Part shown: piece after piece, positions 34,921 through 46,790 of the stretch
Numbering within the stretch: the first letter of the stretch is position 1
How the letters are laid out: each line of letters starts with the position of its first letter
Assembly: GCA_023014485.1 (NCBI GenBank)
Contig: JAJOZX010000877.1
Coordinates: 1 to 64,000, forward strand
Direction: 5' to 3'
Source of the DNA: Bathynomus jamesi
Taxonomy: Eukaryota > Arthropoda > Malacostraca > Isopoda > Cirolanidae
DNA: 64,000 nt
Position numbers and translations under genes: made by a program
The notes under the pieces: model-generated
Databases searched by the model: none
What the model saw: the letters and a program-made list of their open reading frames with translations, nothing else
Told to the model about the DNA's origin: nothing

Positions 34921-37495
34921 TAGGGTGATTCAAATATGGGGGTAAAAATTTTGTTTTTATATTTTAATGTGTTCAACCCTTTAAATGGTTCATTTCAGCA
35001 TAAAAATAACTATCCTAAAATAGTTTAGCAAATTTTTAATTTTTAAGGGTTGCTACCAGCAATTAAAAATTGACAGAACGACTCAAATTGTCAAATTTTT
35101 CCACACCACCCAGGAGGTACAGTACGTACAAGGCGCATTGCTTTTTTTTAATGTGGAAAGCTCCCTCGTAGGTCCTACCATAACCACAAGCATGCATAAT
35201 TAAACTAGCATGATATTTGAGACATTAGCTCTCCTTACTTCATCAATGTTTCTTTTTTTCTGTCAGGGTAAACAGCCCTGTAGTTTTTCACTACTTGTAG
35301 CAAGAATTGTTTTTGATCTTCGTCATGTGTTAGTATTTTATTATATTCATTCATTAATTTTACTCCTCTTTCCGCTTTATCATTCACGACTTTCCACTGT
35401 TTGATAGATTTCTTAGCGGAGTTAAACTCTTCATCATTATGCCATTCTTTAGCATCTTTGAGTAAAAATTTTGAACTAAATTCTGTTATTGTAAAGAATC
35501 TTTGAGTATTTGATGTGACAAAATCTTCTAATTTCTTCGTTAGAATAAGTGTAGGATCTAGAAAAGCCCGCTTTGCAGGAAGAGTTTCTTTTGTATTTTG
35601 CAAGGCCTTTACCATTTTGTCTTTTGTTTCAGTAGGCACTTCATCATCATAAAAGGCCAACGCTACCAGTTCTTCTGATAGGTACCAGAGGTGACCTAAC
35701 AGTTTTTTAATAGCAACAAATGCAATTGTGTCATTTATTTGTTTGTAGACTACAAGATTCTGTAATAATTCCAGATCAAGATGAGGAGCGCAAGATGACA
35801 CAGGAGCTGTAAACCATGCCTTTACATATAACCGAGTAGCAAATAGACAGATGTCTTTTAGTCCTTTTTTGTCTTTTACTGAAATTTTGAACTGAGATGT
35901 GAACAAAAAATTTTAATGAATATGTAATTTTGGCCATCCACCTAGCCCGATGAAGTCCCGCTGGATGTTTAAATTTGATTCCACCTTTTGGTTCACCTCC
36001 CAAAAAAATAATTGTTAACTGCAATAGTTCTAGGTAATCGTCTCTTGGTTGGAATGTGTCTAGTTGATTTGCTGCAAATATAATTATGTCAGCTTTGATG
36101 TCATGAATATTTTCATAGATATCTGGATCTGATAATACTGTTTCGTAGTCCTCCTTATTAATGCTTGACCATTTTTCTCTGAACTTCTTAAAAAGGACTA
36201 TATCTGGGCCAGAAGATGGTGATAAAGACTGAAACAACAGCTTCCAGCATAATTTCAAATATGTGGTGTCGACATGCCAGCCACAATAAATCGTTGTCGA
36301 ATTTTTGTTCTAGAAGAATAGCTGCAGCATTTCTAGGACCAGTATTGGCTGCCGTTGTATCGAAACACATGCATTTTATTTGTTCGCAGATGCCCCATTC
36401 AAGCGATGTTTGATTGTTGGCATTAAAACTAGAGACGCATTTCTGTCACTCAATTTTGCAACATCAAGACTTTCTAATAATTTATCATCAAACAATTTTC
36501 TACGTTTGCCTACCTTACTTTTCCATGTTGAAGGTTGTGTAGCACAGAAACCAGATTCATCACTTTTACTCTCCTCTGATTCTGATTCTGATGATGTACT
36601 GGTGAGTATGACAGCCTCTTCATTCTTCTTTCTTTTGATCTCTTCTTCTGCTTTCCTCTTTTCATAATGTTGCTTTTCTGCTGCTCTTTGCTCTTTTTTA
36701 GCAACAGCCTTATCAATGGTACCCACTTTTCCATGACGTCCTTTGTCACGTTGCATTTTCAAGAATTTCTTATCATCTTCTATTTTTATAAGCTGCATAG
36801 CATTCTCATGAGCAATGTCAAATAAGTTTTCCAGTTTATCTTTCCACTTTTCTTCTTTATTATTTAAATTTTGTGATCTTTTCAATTTGTTTGCTTTGTT
36901 TTTCTTAAGCAGCTGCCATTCCTTCAGTATTCCTTGAATTTTATCTACTACATGTACTCTGTTTTGCTGGTATTCCTGTTTTTTTCCAAACTGCTAGCAC
37001 ATCATCTGCAGTAGAGTAGCATGATTCTCTAATGCCTCGCTTTTTAATATTTCTGCAGTGCATGAAGAGGGCCAACATTTCCTTCTCTGATGGTAATACG
37101 GATGTTTTAGTACTGCAGAGGGCTGCCCAATTAGCCATACTTCAGTTTCTTTTCTTGTAGAACTTCTCCCAACTGAGCAACTAGGTGATGGTGAGTTAGG
37201 CCTAGCTTCCATAATCGATTAATTGGTATCAAAATTACGAGTTCCAAACAACGATTAAAAGCAAGCTAATATATAAACCATTAATTAAAACTTCTGAAAT
37301 ATAAACAATTAAACATAAAATCATAAGTTGTAAAAACAAACAAATTGAAAAAAAGGGAAACTTTGACGCCTGGTAGCACATAGTAAATTTTATTTAAAAT
37401 TCACCAAATTTGGCATACACTACTTTTTTGTCATAGGGAACAAAAATACAGGTTCAACAATTAAAAAAAAAATTTGATTTTTTTGAATCACCCTA
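34921..37495 (-). mobile_element. DNA transposon with unassigned hAT-like transposase
   Basis: Terminal inverted repeats of about 14 bp (TAGGGTGATTCAAA) at both ends, embedded in (TA)n so the target duplication cannot be read. One gene on the minus strand fills most of the 2575 bp. The family appears, from memory, in many arthropod and hydrozoan genomes, but I cannot assign a superfamily. Confidence 0.75.
35235..37212 (-). pseudogene. Transposase-like protein, unassigned family
   Basis: Minus-strand frames follow one another with shifts, from the ATG at 37210-37212 to the stop at 35235. The N-terminal third has VLPSEKEMLALFMHCRNIKKRG, then a Lys/Glu-rich coiled-coil-like segment (about 36600-36885) and a Ser/Glu-rich acidic patch. 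The likely catalytic part starts CFDTTAANTGPRNAAAIL (about 36335). It continues LLWLACRHHIFEIML, GPDIVLFKKF and LHRARWMAKITYSL, and ends with HLWYLSEELVALAFYDDEV. D-T-A-N-T then C-HH resembles the RNase-H-fold segment of hAT transposases, but no hAT dimerisation tail is seen. At least four shifts make it inactive. Confidence 0.65.
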
Positions 37496-37543
37496 ATATA
37501 TATATATATATATATACTGTATATATATATATATATATATAAA

Positions 37544-38130
37544 GGGTGATCCAGAGAAATGGGACCCAAAAGAAACCCCTGTAACTCTTAAAGTATAAGT
37601 CCTTTTATAAAATCATACGCATCATTCGAAAGAGGATAGTTACAAGTTTGTACAGGATTGTATAGGTTTTGAAATACAAGACAAGATAAGATACAAAACA
37701 AAATAAAAGTGTTAGTTAAAACTAACCCTTCAAGATGACTGCATGGACTGTGGAACAGCTGCGTTTCATAACTGAGCAATATTATGAGCATGGAAGAAGT
37801 GTAGTTTCAGCTCAAAGATCTTTCAAGACAAATTTTCAGATGTCAAAATCACCTTCTAAGAGCTGAAACTACACTTCTTCCATGCTCATAATATTGCTCA
37901 GTTATGAAACGCAGCTGTTCCAGAGTCCATGCAGTCATCTTGAAGGGTTAGTTTTAACTAACACTTTTATTTTGTTTTGTATCTTATCTTGTCTTGTATT
38001 TTCAAAACCTATGCAATCCTGTACAAACTTGTAACTATCCTCTTTCGAATGATGCGTATGATTTTATAAAAGGACTTATACTTTAAGAGTTACAGGGGTT
38101 TCTTTTGGGTCCCATTTCTCTGGATCACCC
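37544..38130. mobile_element. Mirror-image mariner relic (two 5' ends, inverted)
   Basis: Begins GGGTGATCCAGAGAAATGGG and ends with the complement. Arms of about 270 bp are mirror copies with a loop near 37815-37858. Each arm encodes the start of a DUF4817-type transposase (MTAWTVEQLRFITEQYYEHG). It is the counterpart of 17799-18936, which keeps two 3' halves. Confidence 0.85.
37734..37848 (+). pseudogene. Transposase N-terminus fragment
   Basis: Reads from an ATG: TAWTVEQLRFITEQYYEHGR then SVVSAQRSFKTNFQMS, the first helix-turn-helix of the DUF4817 group. Ends at the palindrome centre. The mirrored copy on the minus strand covers about 37860-37940. Confidence 0.75.
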
Positions 38131-38157
38131 TTTATATTTATATATATATATATATAT

Positions 38158-38215
<58 letters not shown>

Positions 38216-38216
<1 letters not shown>

Positions 38217-38961
38217 TAGAGCATTATAAGAGATTCAATGAGTAACAACATTTTCCAGAATTTATTAGGTAGTTTTTGAGATTATTCTTTGACTGGATGC
38301 ATACAATGGTAGGCTTATTTTGTTGTTTAATTACAGGCATTTAGGGCAAGGCCGAAAGTTGGGGTATAATTTTAAGTATCGCTTCGCTTTATAGGTTAAG
38401 TTAATTTTAAAGTGAACGACGAAAAATAATCTTAACGATACTAATTCATACTGGGTCAATTCATACTGTTTAAGTTTATTATGCTTGCCGTATATAAATT
38501 ATGTGAGTCTTCAAAATAAGCAAAATTTGTTAATTGAAATAGAGAAATTGTTTCGGTAAAATTTTTGATAAATTAATTTGTTTTTTACTTTTTCATATAC
38601 TCATTAATTATATACTTATATATTAACTTATACTTATATATTAATTATATATAAAATTATATAGATGTATATACTCATTAATACTCAATCATTTTTGTAG
38701 GTGGGCTGTTTTTGTTGTCTATCTTTTTTCTTTTTCATTTTCAAGACAAATTCCGAGTGATTTTGTATAGTTAAGCTGTTTAAATTTTTTTTATTCTGCA
38801 ACTAAATTTTATTGTGTTTGGGAGTGTTTTTTTTGTTTAACGTTTTATTTTGGGTATTAAAAAGGAAAAATGTTTTTTCGTTTCCCGCGTTTGCATAGAA
38901 AATGTTACAAAAATTGTGTCCCTATGTACTGCAGTTAAATTCGGATCGGTTTGGAATATTT
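38216..38961 (+). repeat. LTR-family interior, copy B, 5' segment (truncated)
   Basis: Matches 47379-48117 closely (for example AGAGCATTATAAGAGATTCA and the GTGGGCTGTTTTTGTTGTC segment). Begins at a (TA)n tract and is cut off on the left. Continues after the CR1 LINE at 43307. Confidence 0.8.
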
Positions 38962-39135
38962 GCTGAGAATTTTACTTTTGGATACTTTTGAACTTTATAT
39001 ACTTGCGTTTAAGTTTACGTTGTTATAGTTAAGTAATTGAATATTAGTGGTTTTTAGCGATTTAGAAGTTTTCATAGCGTGCCGGCTTAATTTAATTTAT
39101 ACCTGTGACGGTTTAAACTAATTTTTCACTGCGCG

Positions 39136-39910
39136 ATGCCGTCGCAGAAAGCGTTTCTAGTTTAGGTAGCTTGTCGGGAAGGTTAGATAGAGTTGAGGAG
39201 GAGGTTAAGGTTAGTCCAAGAGTAGTAGATAGCGAGGGATTTAGAGAGGTTGAGGGTGGAGCTAGGCCGCGTACGTTAGGTGATAGGAATCCCCCCCCCC
39301 TATCGAGGTTTCGAACCCTTTCGCCCATTTGGAAAGGGACGTGAATGAGGGGGAAACTATTTTAATTGGGGACTCTTTAGTGCGCCACATGGACAAAGAG
39401 TTCGTTAAACGGAATCCAACCAAGAGGAGGAGGGTCTGTCTCCCAGGGGCCAGGGTTGACAGAGTTAGAGACGAAGTGGATAGGATCGACGTTGCCTCGC
39501 GTCATTCAATGTTGGTGACGATGGTAGGAGGCAACGACTCGTATAGGCCCGATACGAGAGTGCCTGACCTTTTTGAGAGATATAGGGGGTTAATTAGGTC
39601 CCTGAAGGCTAGGTCAGATAGGTCTTTAGTTCTAGGTATTACCCCTAGGCACGGGTTGGGTCTTAGAATTACGTCAAAAACAATATTTTTGAATAACAAA
39701 TTAGAAGAGATTGTGCTGAGGAAAATGTACCCTTCGTAAAGCTGTGGTCCGAATTCAGTGATCCTAGCCTTTTTATAAAAGATGGGAGTGCATTTTAATG
39801 AAATAGGTAATGCTAGGCTGGGTAGGTTGATAGACGAAAACGTGCGAAAGCTGTATAGGTCGAAGCCTTCTTTAAACGTTGTGGGTCCGGGAAACGCGGG
39901 CCCGACGTGA
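39136..39910 (+). pseudogene. CR1 ORF1, esterase domain (copy 1)
   Basis: ATG at 39136 (MPSQKA) is followed by a deletion relative to copy 2 that removes the Cys-rich segment. The esterase core then reads ETILIGDSLVRHMD (GDS, block I Ser), VTMVGGNDSYRPDTRV (block III GxND) and, after a shift, EIGNARLGRLIDENVRKLY (end of block V). It is an SGNH-hydrolase-like domain known in the ORF1 proteins of CR1 elements. In this copy a one-base insertion disrupts the DG-H segment. Confidence 0.75.
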
Positions 39911-40497
39911 TAAATAGTTTAAAATGCGGGCCCGTGGTAAAAAATAACTTAAACGTCTTTTATTGCAACGCGGGTAGTATTAGAAATAAATTAAATGAAT
40001 TTAAGGCGTTAATTTATTCCGGCAACTATGATATAGTTGCTATCTCTGAAACTTGGTTAAATACCGTGACTCGAGACTTGTTGGGGGAACTTGATATACC
40101 GGGTTTTAAACTCTTTACTAATGATAGGTTACATAGATTTGGAGGAGGCGTTTTGCTGTACATTCTTAATTCCCTTAGGGCTATCGAGGTTAAGTTAGAT
40201 TTTCTGGCAGCAATTAATGCGATCTGCGTTGAAGTTAGGGCGCGTAGTATTAGTTTTAATTTTGTTGTCGTTTATAGACCTCCCGTTCAACCCCTCGATA
40301 TAGATACTAGATTTTACTCACTTCTTGGTAATTTTACTGACAATCGGAATAGTATAATTGTCGGAGACTTTAACTGCCCTAATGTTAATTACGAGAATTT
40401 TACTGGTAATGAGGAGGGTTTGAGATTGGTTGAGTTTATGGACGATAACTTTTTACGACAGATAGTTACCGACCAACGCGCGGTGGCAATATTTTAG
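39907..40497 (+). pseudogene. CR1 ORF2, endonuclease domain (copy 1)
   Basis: Endonuclease of the APE type: NVFYCNAGSIRNKLNEFKAL, ISETWLN (catalytic Glu), GGGVLLYI, VVYRPP, IIVGDFNCPNVNYENF. A shift near 40490 moves to another frame holding VMTNGENIVEGLEVGESLGC and SDHQILRF. The first codon in frame is GTG at 39907, overlapping the TGA of ORF1. Confidence 0.8.
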
Positions 40498-42731
40498 ATT
40501 TGGTGATGACGAACGGCGAGAATATAGTCGAAGGTTTAGAAGTAGGCGAGAGTTTAGGATGTAGTGATCATCAAATTCTTAGGTTTAAGTTATTGATAGA
40601 AAACACTAAGGATAGTAACGTAATAGAAGTCCCTGATTTCGTAGGGCTAATTTTGATAGTTTTGCTGATAGGATGAGAGTAGTGGACTGGGATAACTTAT
40701 TTATGGGTAATGACACAAATTTGCGTTGGGTGGCGTTTAAAGAAAGTTTTAGGAATATTGAAAGGGAGTTTATTCCTCGTAGGCCCAAGCGCGCTAGAAA
40801 TCGTGGTAGGCCGAAGTGGTGGAGTAGGGAAATAGGAGAGTTTATAATAGAGCGTAATAGAGCGTATAGACTTAGTAAGCGCAATGGCACGGCAGCTAAC
40901 TTTAATAGATATATCGAGCTTAGACGTCAGGTTAAAAGATCAGTTAGGAATGCCAAGCGTAATTTAGAGATAGTTATAGCTGCGGATAGTAAACATAATC
41001 CAAAAAAGTTTTTTGAATACGTAAATAATCGTAAGCCGGTAAAAGATAACATAGGCCCTCTAGTGGATGTTAATGGCGCTTTGGCTTCTGACGCTCAGGC
41101 GATGGCGGTATTTTTAATAACTTTTTTGGCGACAGTTTTTATCGTAGAAGACGTAAATAATGTCCCCGACGTGGACGATATCGTTCCATTTAGTAGCGAG
41201 ACTATTTTAGATGAAATAACTGTTTACGAGGCTGAGATTGCGCATTATATCGATAGGTTAAAAGTTAGCAAGGCTCCAGGCCCTGACGCTTTTTATCCCA
41301 GACATTTGAAAGATTTGAAAGACGTTATCGTAGGCCCCTTAACGAAGATTTTTAATCAGTCACTCGAAACGGGGATTATTCCTGAAGACTTCAAATTAGC
41401 TAACGTCACGCCTATTTTTAAAAAAGGCGACCGCGCAGGAGCTAGCAATTATAGGCCCATTAGCTTAACGTCAATTGTCGGTAAACTTTTGGAATCCGTA
41501 GTTAGGGATCGTATTATCGATCACTTAGAAAGTAGAGATTTGATTAATAGTAGTCAGCATGGGTTTCGACTCCATAGGTCTTGTTTAACTAATTTGTTAG
41601 AATTTTATAACGAAATAGTGCGCGAATACGATAGGCATAGAGCAGCTGACGTTATTTATTTAGATTTTAAAAAGGCGTTCGATACAGTTCCGCATAGGAG
41701 ACTAATTGCGAAGGTTAAAGCGCACGGTATACGCGGTCAGGTAGCTAACTGGTTAGAAGAATGGCTTCGTGCTAGGAGGCAGAGAGTCGTAGTTAATGGT
41801 AGTGAATCCGGGTGGTTAGATGTAGGTAGCGGTGTCCCACAGGGTTCAGTGTTAGGCCCATTGCTATTCGTATTTACATTAACGACATAGATGTAGGATT
41901 GACTAGTAACGTGTCAAAATTCGCGGACGATACTAAATAGGCGGTAAGGTTGTTAACGAGGACGATAGAAATAGGATCCAAGACGATGTAAATAGGATTA
42001 TGGAGTGGACAGATAAGTGGCAGATGCAATTTAACGAAGACAAATGTAAGTTTTGCATATAGGTTCTCGCAACAATAATTACACGTACAACGATGGATGA
42101 TAGGGAGTTCGCGAGCGTTTGACGAGGAAGTAGATTTAGGCGTACGCGTATCTAAGGATTTAAAGGTTAGGAACCAGTGCCTGGAGTCTTGCGCAAAAGC
42201 TAATAGGATGTTAGGCTTTATTGCGCGTAATTTCGAATTTAAATCGAAGGATATTATATTGCCCCTATACAAGTCCCTAGTCAGGCCTCATTTAGAATAC
42301 GCAGTTTAGTTTTGGTGCCCGTATTTGCGCGAGGATATTGATAGGTTAGAAAGGGTTCAGCGTCGTGCCACGAAACTTATTCCGTCATTGCGCAATAAGC
42401 CTTATGAAGATAGAATTAAAGAGTTAGACCTGTATTCACTCGAAACTAGGAGATTAAGGGGGAGCTTATTGAAGTTTTCAAAATCGTTAATAACGTCGAT
42501 AACGTAAATTTTGACAAATTGTTCACTTTCGATAATAGTAATACTCGTAATAACGGATTTAAGTTGCGTGGCAGGCGTTTCATTACTAATATCGCTAAAA
42601 ACCTCTTTACGTTTAAAGTAATTGATAAATGGAATAATCTCCCGCGTCAGTCGTTCATTCTACCAGCGTTAATATGTTTAAGAACCGTCTTGACAGACAT
42701 TTTAAAAATATTAACGTTGTTTTATAATTAA
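40498..42731 (+). pseudogene. CR1 ORF2, reverse transcriptase and C-terminus (copy 1)
   Basis: The main open stretch ends at 41890. It contains VSKAPGPDAFYPRHLKDL, VTPIFKKGDRAGASNYRPIS, SSQHGFRLHRSC, YLDFKKAFDTVPHRR (motif A) and GVPQGSVLGPLLF (motif B). After a shift, FADDTK (motif C, about 41921) is followed by a stop. Later fragments (VDLGVRVSKDLKVRNQCLES at about 42129, LERVQRRATKLIPSLR at about 42346, LRGRRFITNIAKNLFTFKVI) are the post-RT domain. Confidence 0.85.
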
Positions 42732-42821
42732 AAAAGAAAGTTAACAGGAGCTCTGGTGGTGGTGCTCGAGGACGAGTCTGTTGACGATGAATGCCAGCTG
42801 TGACTTGCCAGCGTGTGATGC

Positions 42822-42856
<35 letters not shown>

Positions 42857-43306
42857 AGGACTAACACGAACGTAGATGTAGCTCGTAGCGTAAACTAACG
42901 CACTTTTTGTTTAACTTTACCTACTTTTTTTTACCTTGCATGTCTGTAACTCTCTTTCCTGCATGTTTTGTAGTTTGCTTGCATGGTATGACTGTGAGTT
43001 AAGACTGTGTTTGCATGTTTGTAAGCGTTCTTATTTTACTTCTTTTCATCTTTCACCCCTCTCCTATTCTCTCCGACTATTTTTCTGACTTGTCGGCAGT
43101 GGCCGGCGGATGATGATGGTGAGTCTTTTTTCTCTTTTTCTGAATGAATGTTAACCCAAGAGTGATAGGTGTTGCTCCTCACTTAACCCCTTATTCTCTT
43201 CTCTTCTCTTAACCCCCTACTCTTTCCTTTCTCTCAGGCTAGCCTTAGAGTGGATCTTAGGGTCTTTGTTAGCCTTAGCTTCTGTAGATCTTCTGTAGAT
43301 CTGTAG
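42732..43306 (+). other. CR1 3' UTR (copy 1)
   Basis: Includes the A-run at 42826-42854 and pyrimidine-rich CTTAACCCCTTATTCTC repeats. The end GCCTTAGCTTCTGTAG matches the end of copy 2. About 350 bp present here (roughly 42760-43110) are missing from copy 2. Confidence 0.6.
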
Positions 43307-45309
43307 AGAGAGTTGCCTCTCACATGTAATTTGTGAATTGCGAGTTTGCTTTCTATGAAATTTAGCTTTTCAAGTTGGAATTAATGTAGTAAATTCATTT
43401 TCGCTATTAATATTTGAATTTTTTATTTAATATCTGTTTGGAAAATTGTTATTGTTTAAAACTTCAGTCGGGTTTACAAATCAGTTAAAACATTGGCTCG
43501 AGTGTTCACCCGAAGATGGAGCCTTTTAGATGGCCAGTGTTTTTGTGGCCGCTGTGTGTGCTTCCCCCAAAGTGTAAGAGGGTTTGTGATTTTCAGAAAA
43601 TTGATTACATGAAGTAAGTTTCTGCGGCTCATTTTTGTCTTTTGTATTTGAATGTATCGATGTGATTTCTGAAGGTAGTTTGAATAATAATATTTGTTAA
43701 ATTATAATAACGGTTACTATGTATGGGCGCTTTATATTTCTACTGTGCAATTTTGTTTCGTGCGTTTTATGACTTCTTTATCTTCTACGATGTAACTGCC
43801 ATAAGTGACCTTATTGGTAGCTAGGCGTGATTAAATTTTTGCGAAATTTTGAGATTTGTCATTTATTTTTTCGTGAATTTGGCCAGAGCAAATTTGTAGT
43901 TATTGTTTCGAAGTGAACTGTCTAGAAAATTCGGTAAATTAAATATGAAATGATAATCAGTAGCAGTATAAACGTTTCGAATAACTTTTTTTTTCAAAAT
44001 TTCGAGAGGCTCGATTTGGAGGCAGCTAAGTTGGATCCAAATTCCATTCATTGAGTTTAGTCGACTCGATAGGTGATTGATCACCGATGAGAGAGAGAGA
44101 AGAGATGAGAAGAGATGAGAAACCGAAATGCGCAGGGACTTGGCGCAGGACAGTTTCGGAAGAGAAGAGAAGAGACAGAGAAGAGAAACCAAATGTGCAG
44201 GGACTTAGCACAGGAGAGCTTCGATGGTTTACTGGTATTTTTCGGGCAGTATCTGGTCTCGCTGCTCGATGCTTCGCTAAATATGTGTTTTAGCACTCGG
44301 TAGGCAAACCACGAGAGTTTGAACGAGTGTCTAAGGCTTTACTGTCCATACAGACAAACAGTAGGTTCGTTGCGAAACTGCCTACGGCGAAGTGATCGTT
44401 TGATTATTGCCAGTAGAGAGTCTTTCAGCTGGACGTAGGAAGAACAGCGTTCATCGACAAAAGTTGAGATGAGACAGGCGAGTTGATTCATCGACTTCTA
44501 GAATTGCAAATTCCGTCCAATTCCGGTGCGTGGTTCCCCTTTTCAATATATCTACCCCCCTGATCCTTTTAGAATTGGACGTCTCTCTTGTTTTTTTTTC
44601 CGCCATTTGGAGAGAGAGCGGAACCAACCTAAAGCGTGCTGACCTGTTGCATGGTGATGCAATCCCTTGCATTCTAACGAAGTGAGCAGAAGCTGCGATT
44701 GAAAATTGAAGAAGTCCGTTGTCAGCGTGCAGATTGTGATCTAAACAACGTCTAGATATTAATGTACTGATTATTATGTAATGAAATTATAAGTGAAAAG
44801 GTGCGATTATTGACCATATTTGTTTTGTTTCGTGAAATATTATGTGCGCTCTGGTCAGTATTTTATATAAACGTTTTCTTATTTTTTCTAGTTGCCATGA
44901 TAGTAACTGTATAACTATATAAATAATTGTTTCGAATGTAAAGCGATCTTTGATGAGGAATCGCTGGGATAGATTATGAACTTGAAATTTGTGCAACCAA
45001 TATTAAGAAAATTGTCCGTTATTTTTTGGCACGTTATAGATTCGTTACAGGTTGTAAATTTGATTATTAGTGTGAAATGTTAATTTATGCAAAGGTTGTG
45101 AAAATTGTAGTTTGTTTTCGATTTTTATAAAATGATACAAAATATCTGATGTGTGCAATTTGTCATTCTAATGATTTCTTGTCTATCTCTAACTTGAATT
45201 TTGTTGAAGAAAAAAAAATTGCAAAATAAATAACTTGAAAAATTAAATAAATTTGTTATATTAATAAGTTTTCCTAGTGTAAAACTTATTTTCAAGGGTG
45301 TTATGCGAG
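43307..45309 (+). repeat. LTR-family interior, copy B, 3' segment
   Basis: Nearly identical to 48331-50302. Ends in the polypurine-like TTCAAGGGTGTTATGCGAG next to the LTR at 45310. Compared with the intact interior, about 213 bp are missing where the CR1 element sits. Short frames (about 110 residues) recur in both copies, but their composition looks like leader RNA. Confidence 0.8.
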
Positions 45310-45944
45310 TGTAGTAATGTCTAATTAAAAATTAGGATATTTTGGTTATAAGAAATTAAAAGAAGATAATAATATTAAATAAATGAAATTACGATAAATT
45401 ATGGTTGTTTATATTGTAATTATATTTAATTAGAATGTTTTGGTTATAAGAAATTAATAGAGATAATGATGTTAACAAATGTATTTGCGATAAATGATGG
45501 TTGTTTATTAAAATTATAAAACACGAATTGGCAACACAACGCCTGAAAACAAGCGGGACGAGAGACAAATACTCAGAAATGCCCTTTAGTCATCGGCCCG
45601 CCTTGCGTTTACGAAGGTGTCTCTTTTCGTGTTAGAATGAAACTGTGAATTTAAATTCTTTTTGTCTCTCTCTCGTCTTAAGTATTATAATTAAATTCCC
45701 TCTCGCATTACCCCGGTTAACTAAGTCTGTTTCGGCAATAATAAAGTAGTAAAAAGTGTAATGAAGATTATAATTGACCCCAGTCTCCCTTTGCATTGTC
45801 TAACGGCTTTCCACTCAGGCCATGCTACCCACATTTATAAAGTCCACACGCGAAAGCGAGTGAAAAGCGTGTAAAGAGAATGAATAATGATAGAAGTAAA
45901 GGAAAGTGAATAATTATACAAATGAAGGAAGGGGAATCACGACA
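45310..45944 (+). repeat. Shared LTR between copies B and C
   Basis: 635 bp, begins TGTAGTAATG and ends CACGACA. Contains AATAAAG near 45740 as a possible polyadenylation signal. Followed immediately by TTCTGGTGGCAGC, placed as a primer-binding site. It is the 3' LTR of the truncated element to its left and the 5' LTR of the complete one to its right. Confidence 0.85.
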
Positions 45945-46790
45945 TTCTGGTGGCAGCTAACCTTCTTAAATTGTTATCAATTTAATAATACCAACCCACG
46001 CACTCTTTGCATTTTTTTTCGTGTCATGAATAGAAATTGAAAATTTGTGCGTGTGTTCTTTCGATTAATCACAATCGTTTTTCCACGTTCTCCGTATGAA
46101 GAAAATTAGTAGATATTCTGTTTCGCTCTCCGTTTTAGAGCATTTATAAAATTAAGCAAATTCTGATTCCCTTTTTCTTCAAAAATTCGATGATTCGATG
46201 ATTCAAGATGGCGCCCATTATTTTACAAATTTTTCTCGTAGGAGCTTCCCTTCGAAATTTCCGCGGGCAAAATTTTTGTTTTTTTTCTTTCCTCGTCTCG
46301 ATGGAGATGAGTCAAAGAGGTTTTCAAAATCTAGACTCCAAAATTTCTCTTAGTCATCTGGTCGAGACCGTTGTATGTGGAGTCAAAAATTAGAGTCGAA
46401 ATTAGAGTCGTTTGTTCCATCTTTCTTCGCGCTGTTTCTTTAGTTTTCGTTGTTTTGGTCGGAGAGAGAAGTTTCAAAATTGAAAAATTGCGGGCCGGTG
46501 ACTCATCCTTTTTCTTCCACTTTTACTTCTGTGTTACAGCCTACCTTTTTGTGTTTACAGTCCTTTTTTTTGGTGTTTACATTTTCTGAAATTGGTAATA
46601 ATTGTGATGAAACTAATAATACTAATGATTAGGAAATAAATTTGACACTTAATTTATACGAATGAAATTATTTTAGTGTTTAAATACATTGTCACATGCA
46701 TTTTGATATGGTAAGCTTTTAAAAAGGTTGTGCGTAAATTTGGAACGCAATTCTAGGAAATGATATATATATATATATATATATAGTAGA

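Larger units (their letters stand above)
38962..43306 (+). mobile_element. CR1-type LINE, copy 1
   Basis: Start and end are fixed by comparison with 53005-56431 and by the interrupted LTR interior. Encodes ORF1 with an esterase domain and ORF2 with endonuclease and reverse transcriptase, all frameshifted. The 3' end carries short tandem units (CTTCTGTAGAT, CTTCTGTAG, ATCTGTAG), as CR1 elements do instead of poly-A. An A-run of about 33 bases at 42826-42854 lies inside the 3' UTR. Confidence 0.85.

Noticed and set aside
43863..44192. 109-residue frame duplicated at 48884-49213
   Set aside because: It is on the antisense strand of the LTR interior and duplicated only because the whole element is. 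Composition follows the purine-rich leader repeat.
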